NCBI GenBank assembly: GCA_027214345.1
Contig: JAPWHR010000001.1
Coordinates: forward strand, 434,001-498,000
Direction of reading: 5' to 3'
Length of the DNA: 64,000 bases
From: Comamonadaceae bacterium G21597-S1
Lineage (GTDB): Bacteria > Pseudomonadota > Gammaproteobacteria > Burkholderiales > Burkholderiaceae_C
The position numbers were made by a program, and so were the translations under genes. This document shows, in pieces, positions 33,724 to 42,099 of this stretch. How positions within the stretch are numbered: position 1 is the stretch's first letter; every line of letters starts with the position of its first letter. The notes beneath the pieces were generated by a model. That model was not told where the DNA came from. It ran no database searches and was given only the letters and a program-made list of their open reading frames with translations.

Positions 33724-34650
33724 GTGAACAAGCCACATGCAACAGCACCCCAGCCCGCGGCAGGTGCAACGGCTCAAGCCGGCCTGCAGGTCGAAGCCTT
33801 CTTCGACCCCGCGACCTGGACCCTGAGTTACATCGTGCTCGACAGCAGCACGCGAGAATGTGCGCTGATCGACAGCGTGTGCGACTACGACCCGGCATCG
33901 GGCCGCATTGCACACACCAGCGCGAACCGGCTGATCGCCCGGGTTCGCGAACTGGACGCGCGTGTGCAATGGATACTCGAAACCCATGTGCACGCCGATC
34001 ATGTGTCGGCGGCCACCTACCTGCAGCAGCAACTGGGCGGCACGATCGCCATCGGCGAGAACATCACGCAGGTGCAGCAGGTGTTCGGTCGCCTGTTCAA
34101 TGCGGGCGATGACTTCGCGCGCGACGGCCGCCAGTTCGACCGGCTCCTTGCCGATAGCGAGCGGTTCGGCATTGGCGGCCTGCGCGCCCGTGCCATCTCC
34201 ACGCCGGGCCATACGCCCGCCTGCATGACGTATGTGGTCGAGGACGACGCGCAGATCGTGGCCTTTGTCGGCGACACCTTGTTCATGCCCGACTACGGGA
34301 CGGCCCGATGCGATTTTCCGGGTGGTGACGCGCGCAGCCTGTACCGCTCCATCAACAAGCTGCTGAGCCTGCCGTCCCGCACGCGGCTTTACATGTGCCA
34401 CGACTACCAGCCCGGCGGACGGGAACTGCAATACATCAGCACGGTCGCCGAACAACGGGCCGGCAACGTCCATGTGCGCGATGGCATCAGCGAGGAGGAA
34501 TTCGTTGCGAACCGCCGGGCGCGCGATGCGACGCTGGACATGCCGCGTTTGCTGTTGCCATCGGTGCAACTGAACATGCGCGCCGGGCGTCTGCCCGAGC
34601 CGGAGTCCAATGGCGTGGCCTACCTGAAGATACCGATCAATGCGCTCTGA
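33724..34650 (+). CDS. Persulfide dioxygenase / sulfur transferase-type MBL-fold protein
   Basis: 308 aa from GTG 33724, with AAGGAG seven bases upstream. Metallo-beta-lactamase fold with THVHADH (His88, His90, Asp92, His93) and the ETHE1/PDO-type segments STPGHTPACMTYV, GDTLFMPDYGTARCDFPGGD and MCHDYQPGGRELQ. These enzymes are mononuclear-iron dioxygenases that oxidise glutathione persulfide to sulfite in the cytoplasm. It is a single domain, without a fused rhodanese. It is divergent from the FisR-like regulator and preceded by its presumed binding boxes, matching the regulated fisR-pdo pairs known in Cupriavidus. Confidence 0.9.
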   Translation: MNKPHATAPQPAAGATAQAGLQVEAFFDPATWTLSYIVLDSSTRECALIDSVCDYDPASGRIAHTSANRLIARVRELDARVQWILETHVHADHVSAATYLQQQLGGTIAIGENITQVQQVFGRLFNAGDDFARDGRQFDRLLADSERFGIGGLRARAISTPGHTPACMTYVVEDDAQIVAFVGDTLFMPDYGTARCDFPGGDARSLYRSINKLLSLPSRTRLYMCHDYQPGGRELQYISTVAEQRAGNVHVRDGISEEEFVANRRARDATLDMPRLLLPSVQLNMRAGRLPEPESNGVAYLKIPINAL

Positions 34651-34701
34651 TTGCGGTGGATCATGCCAGCCGCGCGCGTCGCGGCCTCACCCCGAAGGGG
34701 G

Positions 34702-35157
34702 CTACCAGCCCCAGAGCAGCCGCTTGGACATCCAGCCCTTGATTCCGTCGCGCCCTTCGACCCGGATCCAGCCGGACTTGGCGCCGCGGGTGCGCATCAG
34801 GTCGTAACGCTCGGCCTTGCCGACGATGCGGTAGCCGGTGCCCGGGCCGCTGCGGATGTTAGCGACATTGGCCTTGACGATATGGTGCGGCGTCTTGCCG
34901 GTGAGCGCACGTGCGACCCAGCCCGTGTCGTTCTCGAAGTCCTTGACCTTGAGCCAGCTGCCCTTGCGCTGCAGCACCTGCAGCGGATAACCGCGCTCGA
35001 GCTCCCACAGGACTTCGGTGTTCGTGCCAGGGCCCGAGCGCATGTTGACGACCGAACCCTTGATACTGACCATCTCGGCCAGGGCGGGGGCGGCGGCAAA
35101 GGCCAGGCAGAGGCCGGCGATGCTGAGAAAACGGGTCGTGGCGCGTGTCAAATCCAT
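34702..35157 (-). CDS. Exported protein with two bacterial SH3 domains
   Basis: 151 aa with a Sec signal (about 1-27, cleaved after ALA before EMVSIKG). Two SH3_3 repeats follow: VNMRSGPGTNTEVLWELERG and ANIRSGPGTGYRIVGKAERY, each closing with a GW element (TGWVARALTG, KGWMSKRLLWGW). Such domains commonly bind peptidoglycan or other cell-wall parts in the periplasm. AGGAG lies 11 bases upstream of the ATG. It converges on the dioxygenase gene, with 51 bp between. Confidence 0.88.
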   Translation of the reverse strand: MDLTRATTRFLSIAGLCLAFAAAPALAEMVSIKGSVVNMRSGPGTNTEVLWELERGYPLQVLQRKGSWLKVKDFENDTGWVARALTGKTPHHIVKANVANIRSGPGTGYRIVGKAERYDLMRTRGAKSGWIRVEGRDGIKGWMSKRLLWGW

Positions 35158-35550
35158 GTGGCAAAAATCTCCTGTGCCCCCGACTGTAGTGGCAGCCACC
35201 GGCCAGATGAAGCACAAGCCGGGCAAATCGTGCAATCGTGTTACCGCTCGCAATACTTTTTTCAGCATCTCACGCGCATGTATCCGCGTAAAAGCGTAGG
35301 TGTGCGCGGCGGTGGCCCGCGGTCCGGGCCCGGGAGCATGTCACCTTTTTGTGCGAAGCAAGGGGTGCGTGCACCGTGGGTCGACACGATGTGCACGCCG
35401 ATCCGGCCGGCGTACACTGCGCGCAGCGGGAGCATGGCGACTCTGTGCGCGCCGGTTCCGCGAGGTCACTCAGGCGTGCGCAAAACCCCGCGTGGCAGGT
35501 GCACCCTGCAGGCGTGAGCGGCCGTTTCAATTCAGGCTGGATGGAGATGC
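35158..35550. other. Divergent intergenic region with no recognised gene
   Basis: 393 bp between the SH3-domain gene and the isoaspartyl peptidase gene. It contains a T-run (35257-35264) and a GC-rich block (35310-35340), and must hold both promoters. I saw no convincing operator, RNA gene or coding frame in it. Confidence 0.4.
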
Positions 35551-36507
35551 ATGATGGCGGAAATCGCGATAGGACTGCACGGCGGCTGCGGCGCGCTGGC
35601 CCATGACCTGCAAAGCGCCGACGACTGGGCCGAGAGCCGGCAACACATGGCCGATGCCTTGCGCGCCGGCTGGCACATCCTGCGCCTGGGCGGATCGGCA
35701 CTGGACGCGGTACAGGCCGCCGTCGTCGTGCTCGAGGACAGTCCGCACTTCAACGCCGGCCACGGCGCCGCGCTGACCGAAAGTGCCGAACACGAACTCG
35801 ACGCCTCCATCATGGACGGTGCGACGCTGGCCGCCGGTGCAGTCTGCACCGTGCGCCGCACGCGCAACCCGGTCAAGCTGGCGCGCGCGGTGCTTGATTC
35901 CGGACACGTGGTCATGCTCGGCGGTGTCGCCGCCGACCGCTTTGCCGAACTGCAGGGGCTGGAGATGGTGCCCAACACCTGGTTCACGACCCAGCGCCGC
36001 ATCGACGCCTTGCGCACGCTGAAGGAAAAGCAGGCGACCGGGTCCTTCATCCCGGCCTCCGAGGCCGAGAAACATGGCACCGTGGGCGCGGTCGCGCGCG
36101 ACGCCCACGGCCACCTGGCGGCGGCCACCTCCACCGGCGGCTTCAACAACAAGCTCGAAGGCCGCATCGGCGACAGCCCCATCATCGGCGCCGGCACCTA
36201 TGCCCGCGACGGCGTATGTGCGGTGTCCTGCACCGGCCAGGGCGAGATCTTCATCCGCCGCGTCGCCGCCTACGACATCGCGGCGCGCATGCAATACGCC
36301 GGCCAGGCGCTGGCCGAGGCCGCGCACACCGTGGTGTTCGAGTCGCTGTCCAGCCACGAGATCGGTGCCGGCCTCATTGCGCTGGGCGCCGAAGGCAATC
36401 CGGTGGCGCCGTACAACACGCTGGGCATGTACCGCGGCTGGATCACCACCGAAGGCCAACTCGTCGTGGCCACGCACAAGGATCTGCACCCGATGGGGCC
36501 GGCCTGA
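35551..36507 (+). CDS. Isoaspartyl peptidase / plant-type L-asparaginase (Ntn hydrolase)
   Basis: 318 aa. The opening IAIGLHGGCGAL, NAGHGAALTE and the autocleavage site EKHGTVGAVARD are those of the IaaA/plant-type asparaginase family. Thr177 becomes the N-terminal nucleophile after self-cleavage into alpha and beta subunits. The substrate loop STGGFNNKLEGRIGDSPIIG is intact. It removes isoaspartyl residues from peptides or hydrolyses asparagine in the cytoplasm. The gene stands alone; a stem-loop lies 78 bp downstream. Confidence 0.95.
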   Translation: MMAEIAIGLHGGCGALAHDLQSADDWAESRQHMADALRAGWHILRLGGSALDAVQAAVVVLEDSPHFNAGHGAALTESAEHELDASIMDGATLAAGAVCTVRRTRNPVKLARAVLDSGHVVMLGGVAADRFAELQGLEMVPNTWFTTQRRIDALRTLKEKQATGSFIPASEAEKHGTVGAVARDAHGHLAAATSTGGFNNKLEGRIGDSPIIGAGTYARDGVCAVSCTGQGEIFIRRVAAYDIAARMQYAGQALAEAAHTVVFESLSSHEIGAGLIALGAEGNPVAPYNTLGMYRGWITTEGQLVVATHKDLHPMGPA

Positions 36508-36827
36508 GCGGGGCTGTGTTGCCGAGGCAAGGTCGGCACTGCGGGACGTATACGCCGGGTGGGCCACCGCTGGCATCGTGGCGGTCCCCCGTTTGGGGGA
36601 GCGTGTAGGGCCGTCGCGGGGCGCCGCTTCTTGTTACATTTGCGGCTTCAACGCCGGTTTCGGCGTGTGGGTGAGAACCAAGAAATGCCGCTGGACGCAG
36701 ATCGTGATGGGCCGGGTTTTGTGCTTCTTTTAGTGAAGCGTGAAAGGCATGGGAGCGTTGCCTTTTGGTGCTTGCTGAACGACAGAGTCAGTGATGAAGG
36801 CCGAAGCCTTCTGCGGTCGATATTGAG
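36508..36827. other. Non-coding stretch before the gene cassette
   Basis: 320 bp with no recognised gene. The hairpin TCCCCC-GTTT-GGGGGA at 36585-36600 is a plausible terminator for the upstream peptidase gene, though without a T-run. A second perfect hairpin, GAAGGC-CGAA-GCCTTC, lies at 36796-36811, shortly before the cassette boundary. Composition becomes more AT-rich after about 36630. I could not show an attI site or integrase gene. Confidence 0.4.
36585..36600. terminator. Stem-loop after the isoaspartyl peptidase gene
   Basis: A 6-bp perfect stem (TCCCCC/GGGGGA) with a GTTT loop, 78 bp after the stop codon. No T-tract follows, so Rho-independent termination is only possible, not certain. 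Confidence 0.4.
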
Positions 36828-37130
36828 TTAGCCAACAAAGGAAAGTTTCATGGCACATGAAGTCACGATGGATATTTCCACCAAATTCGTTCTCCATAAG
36901 GACGTGAAGGTTGACGTAAAAAAGGATGGTCGCAAGCTTGGAACTGTGCTGATTAGCAAGGGCAACATCGAGTGGGTTCCATCGGGCAACTCGGTAAACA
37001 AGAAGCGCCTTTCATGGGCCAAGTTTGCGGAGCTCATGGTGGCTGAGGGCAAAGACGTTCGGGTCGACTAGTTCTCGACTAACAATGCATTCAAGCCGAA
37101 CCTGCTTCGCCGGTCGGCCTAATTCAGACG
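36828..37130 (+). mobile_element. Integron-type gene cassette (one gene plus attC)
   Basis: The unit runs from the TT of GTTAGCC (36827-36833) to the G of GTTGAGG (37130-37136). It holds a single small gene filling most of its length and ends in an attC-like site. In the excised circle, G37130 would join TTAGCC, giving GTTAGCC. That pairs with the R'' element GACTAAC (37077-37083) in six of seven positions, as expected for a true cassette. No integrase gene is in the window, so this is an isolated cassette. The GC level is below that of the flanks. Confidence 0.65.
36850..37071 (+). CDS. Cassette-encoded hypothetical protein
   Basis: 73 aa, lysine- and valine-rich (VLHKDVKVDVKKDGRKLGTV), soluble, with no known domain I can name. 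A strong AAAGGAAAG ribosome-binding site precedes ATG 36850. Codon and base use is clearly more AT-rich than in neighbouring genes, a sign of transfer. Its stop is only six bases before the attC R'' element, the normal geometry of a gene cassette. Small proteins of this look are common in integron cassette arrays; function is unknown. Confidence 0.75.
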   Translation: MAHEVTMDISTKFVLHKDVKVDVKKDGRKLGTVLISKGNIEWVPSGNSVNKKRLSWAKFAELMVAEGKDVRVD

Positions 37131-37136
37131 TTGAGG
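37077..37136 (+). repeat. attC recombination site (59-base-element type)
   Basis: 60 bp, bounded by GACTAAC (R'') and GTTGAGG (R'). The inside folds on itself: TTCAAGCCGA pairs with TCGGCCTAATT, and ACCTGC pairs with GCCGGT across a TTC loop. This order of imperfect inverted elements, with the AAC and GTT ends, is that of integron attC sites. Size and left-half sequence (AACAATGCATTCAAGCCGA) closely resemble attC sites of mobile integron cassettes. Confidence 0.7.
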
Positions 37137-37235
37137 CTGTCAAAAAACCTCTGACAGCAGAAACTTGCCAGCGCGAATCGGAATCACAGCATTGCGAGCG
37201 GATTGCCTCGCTACAGTGCCCCGGAGACGTACCCG

Positions 37236-38117
37236 ATGCCGCGCTACAAACCCGTCGAACGACACAGTCTTTTGCTACCGGTAGAACTGTCGGAACAGAT
37301 CGTTTCGGGTAGCTTCGCTTTCGCACTGGACTATCTGGTCGACAACGAACTGGACCTGTCACCGCTTGACGCCCGGTTCAACAACGACGAGGTCGGAGCC
37401 AGCGCGTATGACCCGCGCGTGATGCTCAAGGTGGTGCTGCCGGCCTACAGCCAGGGATTGATTTCCAGTCGCGCAATCGAGCGCGCATGCGAGCGCAACG
37501 TGCAGTTCATCGCCATTAGCGGCGACAGCAGGCCCAGCCACGCGCATGTTGCCAAGTTCGTCAGCACGCTGGGCGAGCAGATCAAGCCGCTGTTCAGCCA
37601 AGTGCTGATGACCTGCGATGCCCAGGGCTTGATCGGGCGCGAGATGTTCGCCATCGACGGCGTTAAGCTGCCCTCCAACGCCAGCAAGGAGCGCAGCGGC
37701 ACGCACGAAGAACTGCGCCAGCGCGCCCGGCGCCTGGACAAGGCGGCCGACAAGATTGTGAACCTGCACCAGAGCCAGGACAACAAGACACATGAGGAAG
37801 CGATGGAGCCCAAGCGCCAGGCCCGCATCGATGCCTTGCGCAAAGAGGCGCAGCGCACCCGTTCATTCATAGCCACCAACCGGGCTCGTCTAAACCGCAA
37901 GGGCCAGGAACTCAAGACCAACGTCACCGATCCGGACAGTGCCAAGATGGCCACCTCCAAAGGTGTGATCCAGGGTTATGCGGCGCAGGCAGCGGTGGAC
38001 AATAAAAGTCAGGTGATCGTGGCCGCCGATGTGATCGGCTCGGCATCTGAGCAAGACATGCTGCTGCCGATGATCGAGCAGGCAGATGACTACCGGGAGC
38101 CACACACTTTGATGACG
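37236..38117 (+). pseudogene. IS1182-family transposase, truncated
   Basis: About 294 codons of a transposase normally near 480 aa. The conserved start MPRYKPVERHSLLLPVELSEQ, SFAFALDYLVDNELDLS, YDPRVMLKVVLPAY and the first DDE-region segment FAIDGVKLPSNASKE mark the IS1182 group. The alignment breaks after EPHTLMTA, where the second catalytic Asp should follow; beyond this the sequence belongs to another element in the opposite orientation. The protein cannot be active. Confidence 0.85.
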
Positions 38118-38118
38118 G

Positions 38119-38279
38119 CACGTTTCCATGATGACCAGGGACACTTCGCGCTTCGCGAACCAGCATTCGAACTAGGTGCGGGTGAGGCGATGCGTTTCAA
38201 CGACGCGCCAGGCGTCAACGGCCACGGCGAGTTGGAAAACAGACTTTGCCCAATCGACGGCAACCGTTGTAGCATTCAT
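38119..38279 (-). pseudogene. IS110-family transposase fragment (N-terminus)
   Basis: On the minus strand from ATG 38279 the product reads MNATTVAVDWAKSVFQLAVA and continues WRVVETHRLTRT, the RuvC-like N-terminus of IS110 transposases. A TAG stop interrupts it after about 35 codons, and then FAKREVSLVIME continues in frame before the break at about 38119. It joins head-on to the IS1182 remnant, so both elements were cut at this junction. Confidence 0.75.
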
Positions 38280-38448
38280 GTCGGACTCCTTGCGAATGCT
38301 GAAGACCTGATGATCCCCACGCCCATGAAGACCAGAGCGCCAATGTGGCGCAAGTCAATGGGGGAGTCCATCCCATCCCTGCATCCGACCACCTTCGGCG
38401 TCGGCTGACTGCCAATGTCAGGTGGCACATAACCCCACCATTGCGAAC

Positions 38449-38766
38449 ATGATCACCGAATACGTACTTTTCGATCTGCCATCCGGCATCACACGCGACG
38501 AAGTCGTCGCAGGCATGAATGAAATTGCTCCGAGGTGGCAGACTGAACCTGATCTGATACGCAAGACGTTCATCTATGACCCGCAAGCAGGACAGGCGGG
38601 AGCCTTCTACCTCTGGAAGAACAAGACGTCTGCGCAACAAGCCCACGGTGAAGCGTGGCGGCAACGGTTACTGGCTTCATATGGGAGCGAGCCAAGCATT
38701 CGGTACTTTGAAACCCCGCTGGTTGTCGACAACGCGGTAGGCAAGCTGATTACAGAACGCCAGTGA
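38449..38766 (+). CDS. YdhR-like dimeric alpha-beta barrel protein
   Basis: 105 aa from ATG 38449; a GTG at 38422 is the alternative. The sequence MITEYVLFDLPSGITRDEVV, IRKTFIYDPQAGQAGAFYLW and the pattern PSIRYFETPLVVDN fit the YdhR/putative monooxygenase family of small ferredoxin-like barrels. No cofactor-binding residues can be pointed out. It sits just after the IS remnants and before a toxin-antitoxin pair, so it could be part of the mobile patch. Confidence 0.7.
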   Translation: MITEYVLFDLPSGITRDEVVAGMNEIAPRWQTEPDLIRKTFIYDPQAGQAGAFYLWKNKTSAQQAHGEAWRQRLLASYGSEPSIRYFETPLVVDNAVGKLITERQ

Positions 38767-39107
38767 AGTTGCTTCATCGCGCGATGTCCGGGCGCTTGAA
38801 CTCCAAAGGTTCGGCAGTCGCTTTTGGGGTGTGGGCTGAGGGTGTCGCCTGACCCCTCGTATACGGACTCCCGCTCAAGCGCCAGGGACTGACCGATATC
38901 TGTGGCTGTTGGGGAATCGCCTCCAGTCGCACATCCGACTTCTGTGTCGGGATCGTGCGTATGTCCCGTACCGCCATGCAGTCCGCGTCATCGGTGCGCC
39001 AGTCGTTACGAGCGGCGGGCAAGCATCTGCCGGAACAACGCCGACGCCACGGTCTGCGACTTCGAAGCGCATGCCACGCCTTGCCTTCGAGGACCCTGCC
39101 CACCGCT
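38767..39107. other. Non-coding stretch between the YdhR-like gene and vapC
   Basis: 341 bp. Frames on both strands lack family resemblance and good starts; the stretch may be a decayed gene. Nothing specific is claimed. Confidence 0.35.
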
Positions 39108-39509
39108 TCAGGCCACGCAGTCCACGATGCGAAGGCCCAGATGTCGTTCAAAGGGGTCGAAGTCCCGATCGTTGTGCAGCAGCACCAGGTTGCTGACGAT
39201 GCAGCGCGTAGCAATGAAGGTGTCGACGGTCTTGCGCACCGTCACGCCCTTCGCGCGCAGCCGGCGGAAGTTCCTGGCGGCCTCGATCGCAATGTCGGCG
39301 CCGCCGAGCACGACCAGTTCGAGTGCGCCCAGCAGCCTTCGGGCTTCGTTGAATGCGCGCTCGCTGCGAAATCCCTGGAGCACTTCGGCGAGGATCAGGT
39401 CGCCGATTGCCACAGGCTCACTTGCAAGCAGGGTGTCGAGCGTGTTCGTTTGCGGCGTTGGCGTGCCGTTGAAGAAGTCGATCCAGACGCTGGAGTCGAC
39501 CAGGATCAT
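39108..39509 (-). CDS. vapC: PIN-domain ribonuclease toxin (VapC family)
   Basis: 133 aa from MILVDSSVWIDFF, the typical PIN start with the first catalytic Asp. The remaining acidic residues are in DLILAEVLQGF (Glu), KTVDTFIATRCI (Asp) and LVLLHNDRDFDPF (Asp). VapC toxins cut RNA, often tRNA or rRNA. The ATG overlaps the stop of the upstream antitoxin gene (ATGA), as usual. It is next to insertion sequence remnants, a common setting for such modules. Confidence 0.92.
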   Translation of the reverse strand: MILVDSSVWIDFFNGTPTPQTNTLDTLLASEPVAIGDLILAEVLQGFRSERAFNEARRLLGALELVVLGGADIAIEAARNFRRLRAKGVTVRKTVDTFIATRCIVSNLVLLHNDRDFDPFERHLGLRIVDCVA

Positions 39510-39703
39510 TTCGCGTCCCGCCGCATGGCGTCGAGGTCGCCCTCCCATTTCACGTTGCCGCGCAAGCGTCGAATCTCGGCCTGCCGGCGCAGGCGAAGCA
39601 ATGTCTGCAGGCCGAGTTCCACGGCCTCTCGCTTGGTCTTCAGTCCGGTGGCCCGCAATGCCTCGTTCATGAGTTCGTCGTCGATGACGATGTTTGTGCG
39701 CAT
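39506..39703 (-). CDS. vapB: VapB-family antitoxin
   Basis: 65 aa. MRTNIVIDDELMNEALRATG begins a ribbon-helix-helix DNA-binding segment, and LKTKREAVELGLQTLLRLRR completes it. The basic, unstructured C-terminus would occupy the toxin active site. It neutralises VapC and represses the operon. GGAAG lies before ATG 39703, and the TGA stop overlaps the vapC start. Confidence 0.9.
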   Translation of the reverse strand: MRTNIVIDDELMNEALRATGLKTKREAVELGLQTLLRLRRQAEIRRLRGNVKWEGDLDAMRRDAK

Positions 39704-39889
39704 GTGTGTATCTTCCAAAGAATTCATACACATGATACGTCGCGAGCCGGACCGCGACAAGGATCCGATGATGCGATCCGGCATCGCCCGGAGGGCCAGG
39801 TGTTTCCCAGTACGCCTTTGGCACACGGCAAAGCCGTGACCCGCGGACGCCCCACATGTAAACCATGGCCGTGAAGCACAATCCGGCCC

Positions 39890-40294
39890 ATGCCTTATTT
39901 CGATTGCTACCTCGCACCGGTCCCTCGTGCGAACAAGGCTGCCTACGAGGAACTGGCCCGCATCGCGGAGCGGGTGCTGCGCGAACATGGTGCCACGCGG
40001 GTGGTGGATAGCTGGCTGGACGATGGAGGGCCGCAGGCCGAGTCTTACCATGGAAGCACGGTGCGGTTGGCGTCCGACCAGTACCCGTCCTTCGTGCAAG
40101 CCGTCGGCATACATGCCGGTGAGACGGTTGCGATGTCCTGGGTCGAATGGCCGGACAAGGCTGCACGGGATGCCGGCATGGAGAAGGTCACCGGCGACCC
40201 CCGGATGCAGTTCGACGATCGGCCGGCGGCGTTCGACGGACGGCGTTTGCTTGCCGCTGGTTTCGTGCCGATGCTGCCGATGGATGCGGCTTGA
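39890..40294 (+). CDS. DUF1428 family protein
   Basis: 134 aa. MPYFDCYLAPVPRANKAAYE and the C-terminal FDGRRLLAAGFVPML are the hallmark ends of DUF1428, a small alpha-beta (dimeric barrel-like) family. WVEWPDKAARDAGMEKV is also conserved. It is a cytoplasmic protein; function is unknown, and the fold suggests ligand binding or a minor enzymatic role. The gene stands alone between vapBC and the signalling cluster. Confidence 0.88.
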   Translation: MPYFDCYLAPVPRANKAAYEELARIAERVLREHGATRVVDSWLDDGGPQAESYHGSTVRLASDQYPSFVQAVGIHAGETVAMSWVEWPDKAARDAGMEKVTGDPRMQFDDRPAAFDGRRLLAAGFVPMLPMDAA

Positions 40295-40481
40295 CCTTTG
40301 ACCGCCATGGCGGCGGACGCAGGCGAGTTCCGGAAAGTCGCGTTGCAAGACCCGCCGCCCGGGTTCTTCGAGATCTGAAAACGGAAGACGATGGCGCGCC
40401 CGTCGTCTCCTCCTCTGACGCATCCGCAGCACGAACCCAAGCACGTCCCGCGCCAACACGCGTCCGTATCGCAGACTACCC

Positions 40482-42089
40482 CTACCGACTCCGCTGCGCC
40501 ACGAACTCCTGCAGCACCCGCGCCAGCGCATCGGCATCCACCGGCTTGGTCAGATGCTGGTCGTACCCGGCCGCGGCACTGCGTTGGCGCGCCGCGGCGT
40601 CGCCGTAACCCGTGACCGCAACCAGCAGCCGCGGCTGGTCGTCCGCGCGCGGTTGTTGCCGCACGGCCTGCGCCAGCGCGTAGCCGTCCATGCCGGGCAG
40701 GCCGATGTCCAGCAGCAGCACCTCGGGGTCGAACCCGGCGATGTGCGCCAGCGCCGCGGGGCCGTCGTGGGCACAGGCGACATGATGCCCCCAGCTCTCG
40801 AGCAGGCTGCACAAGGTCTGCGCGGCGTCGATGTTGTCGTCCACCACCAGCAGGCGCAGCGATCCGTCGGCCTTGTCGGGGAGCGGCGCGGGCGCAGGAA
40901 CAGTAGTGGCCTCGGTCATGGCTTGTGCTGGCGCCAGCGGCAGCTGGACTTCGAACTGACTGCCGCAGCCCCGGCCCGCACTGCTTGCGCGCACCGTGCC
41001 GCCGTGTTGCTGCACGATGGAGCGCACGATGGTCAGGCCCACACCCAGGCCGCCCTGGGAGCGGTCCAGCGATCGTTCGCCCTGCACGAACAGGTCGAAC
41101 ACCTGGGGCAGCAGTTCGGCCGGGATGCCGGCGCCGGTATCGCGCACCACCACCACCGCCTGATCGCCCTCGCGGCGCGACACGATGGCGACGCTGCCGC
41201 CGCTGTCGGTGAACTTGCCGGCATTGGAGAGCAGGTTGGCGAACACCTGCACCATGCGGGCCAGGTCGCCGTGCAGGTCTGGCATGTCCTGAGCCAGTTT
41301 CACGCTCAGCGTCAGGCCGCGCGCCTGCAACGCCGGGCGCTGCATCTCGACCGCCTGCTCGATGGCCTGGGCCAATACGAACCGGTCGTGCCGCAGTTCG
41401 ATGGTGCCGCGCGTGAGCCGCGATACATCGAGCAGGTCGTCGATCAGGCGCACCATGTGCCGGGTCTGGCGCGCCATCATCCGGGTCAGCCGGGCCACGT
41501 CGGGCAAGCTGCCGTGCTTGCGCTCGAGCAGTTGCACGCCCATGTGCAGCGGCGCCAGCGGATTGCGCAGTTCGTGGGCCAGCATGGACAGGAACTCGTC
41601 CTTGCGCCGGTCGGCCTGCTGCAGGCGTTGGGTGCTCGCGCGCAGTTGGGCCTCGGTGGCGCGCCGGCGCGCGATCTCGCGCGACAACATGTCGATACGT
41701 TCGTTGAGTTGGCGGAACTGGGCAACGGCCTGCTGCTTGGAACGCAGTCGCAGCAGCACCAGTGCCGGCGCATCGTCGCTGCGCGGCCGGTACAGGGAGC
41801 CGTCGCAACGGTACGCCAGCGCGCTGCCGTCGGCCAGCCGCAGCACCAGCGCACCTGGCGCGGGGCTGGTGCTGCGCGCGCCCGCCCGGATCAGCGCGGC
41901 GATGGCGGTCTCGTCGTTCTGGCAGACCCGGCTCAACGGCTGGCCTTCCATGTCCTGCGCGGCCCAGCCCAGCAGTTGCGTGGCCGCCCGGTTCGCCACG
42001 GCCACGCGGGCATCGCCGCTCACCAGCAGCAGGGGCTGCGGCATCAGGTCCGCCAGGCGTCGGAAGTCCGCGGTCACCGATGGCGTCAT
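40482..42089 (-). CDS. PAS-containing hybrid histidine kinase with C-terminal receiver
   Basis: 535 aa from MTPSVTADFRRL. A PAS domain (about 10-115) and a coiled coil lead to the H-box FLSMLAHELRNPLAPLHM. Then comes a HATPase_c domain (NLLSNAGKF, DTGAGIP, GGLGVGLTIVRSIV) and a receiver (about 415-530) with the phospho-acceptor Asp in LLLDIGLPGMDG and the conserved Lys in HLTKPVDAD. No membrane helix is present, so it is a cytoplasmic phosphorelay protein. It starts 10 bp after the stop of the methanogen-output-domain gene, forming an operon. Confidence 0.92.
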   Translation of the reverse strand: MTPSVTADFRRLADLMPQPLLLVSGDARVAVANRAATQLLGWAAQDMEGQPLSRVCQNDETAIAALIRAGARSTSPAPGALVLRLADGSALAYRCDGSLYRPRSDDAPALVLLRLRSKQQAVAQFRQLNERIDMLSREIARRRATEAQLRASTQRLQQADRRKDEFLSMLAHELRNPLAPLHMGVQLLERKHGSLPDVARLTRMMARQTRHMVRLIDDLLDVSRLTRGTIELRHDRFVLAQAIEQAVEMQRPALQARGLTLSVKLAQDMPDLHGDLARMVQVFANLLSNAGKFTDSGGSVAIVSRREGDQAVVVVRDTGAGIPAELLPQVFDLFVQGERSLDRSQGGLGVGLTIVRSIVQQHGGTVRASSAGRGCGSQFEVQLPLAPAQAMTEATTVPAPAPLPDKADGSLRLLVVDDNIDAAQTLCSLLESWGHHVACAHDGPAALAHIAGFDPEVLLLDIGLPGMDGYALAQAVRQQPRADDQPRLLVAVTGYGDAAARQRSAAAGYDQHLTKPVDADALARVLQEFVAQRSR

Positions 42090-42099
42090 GCGTGCGAGC

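Noticed and set aside
36765-36833. A second attC just before the cassette
   Set aside because: Although GTTAGCC and a strong hairpin are there, the arms outside GAAGGC/GCCTTC are not complementary, so it does not fold like an attC.
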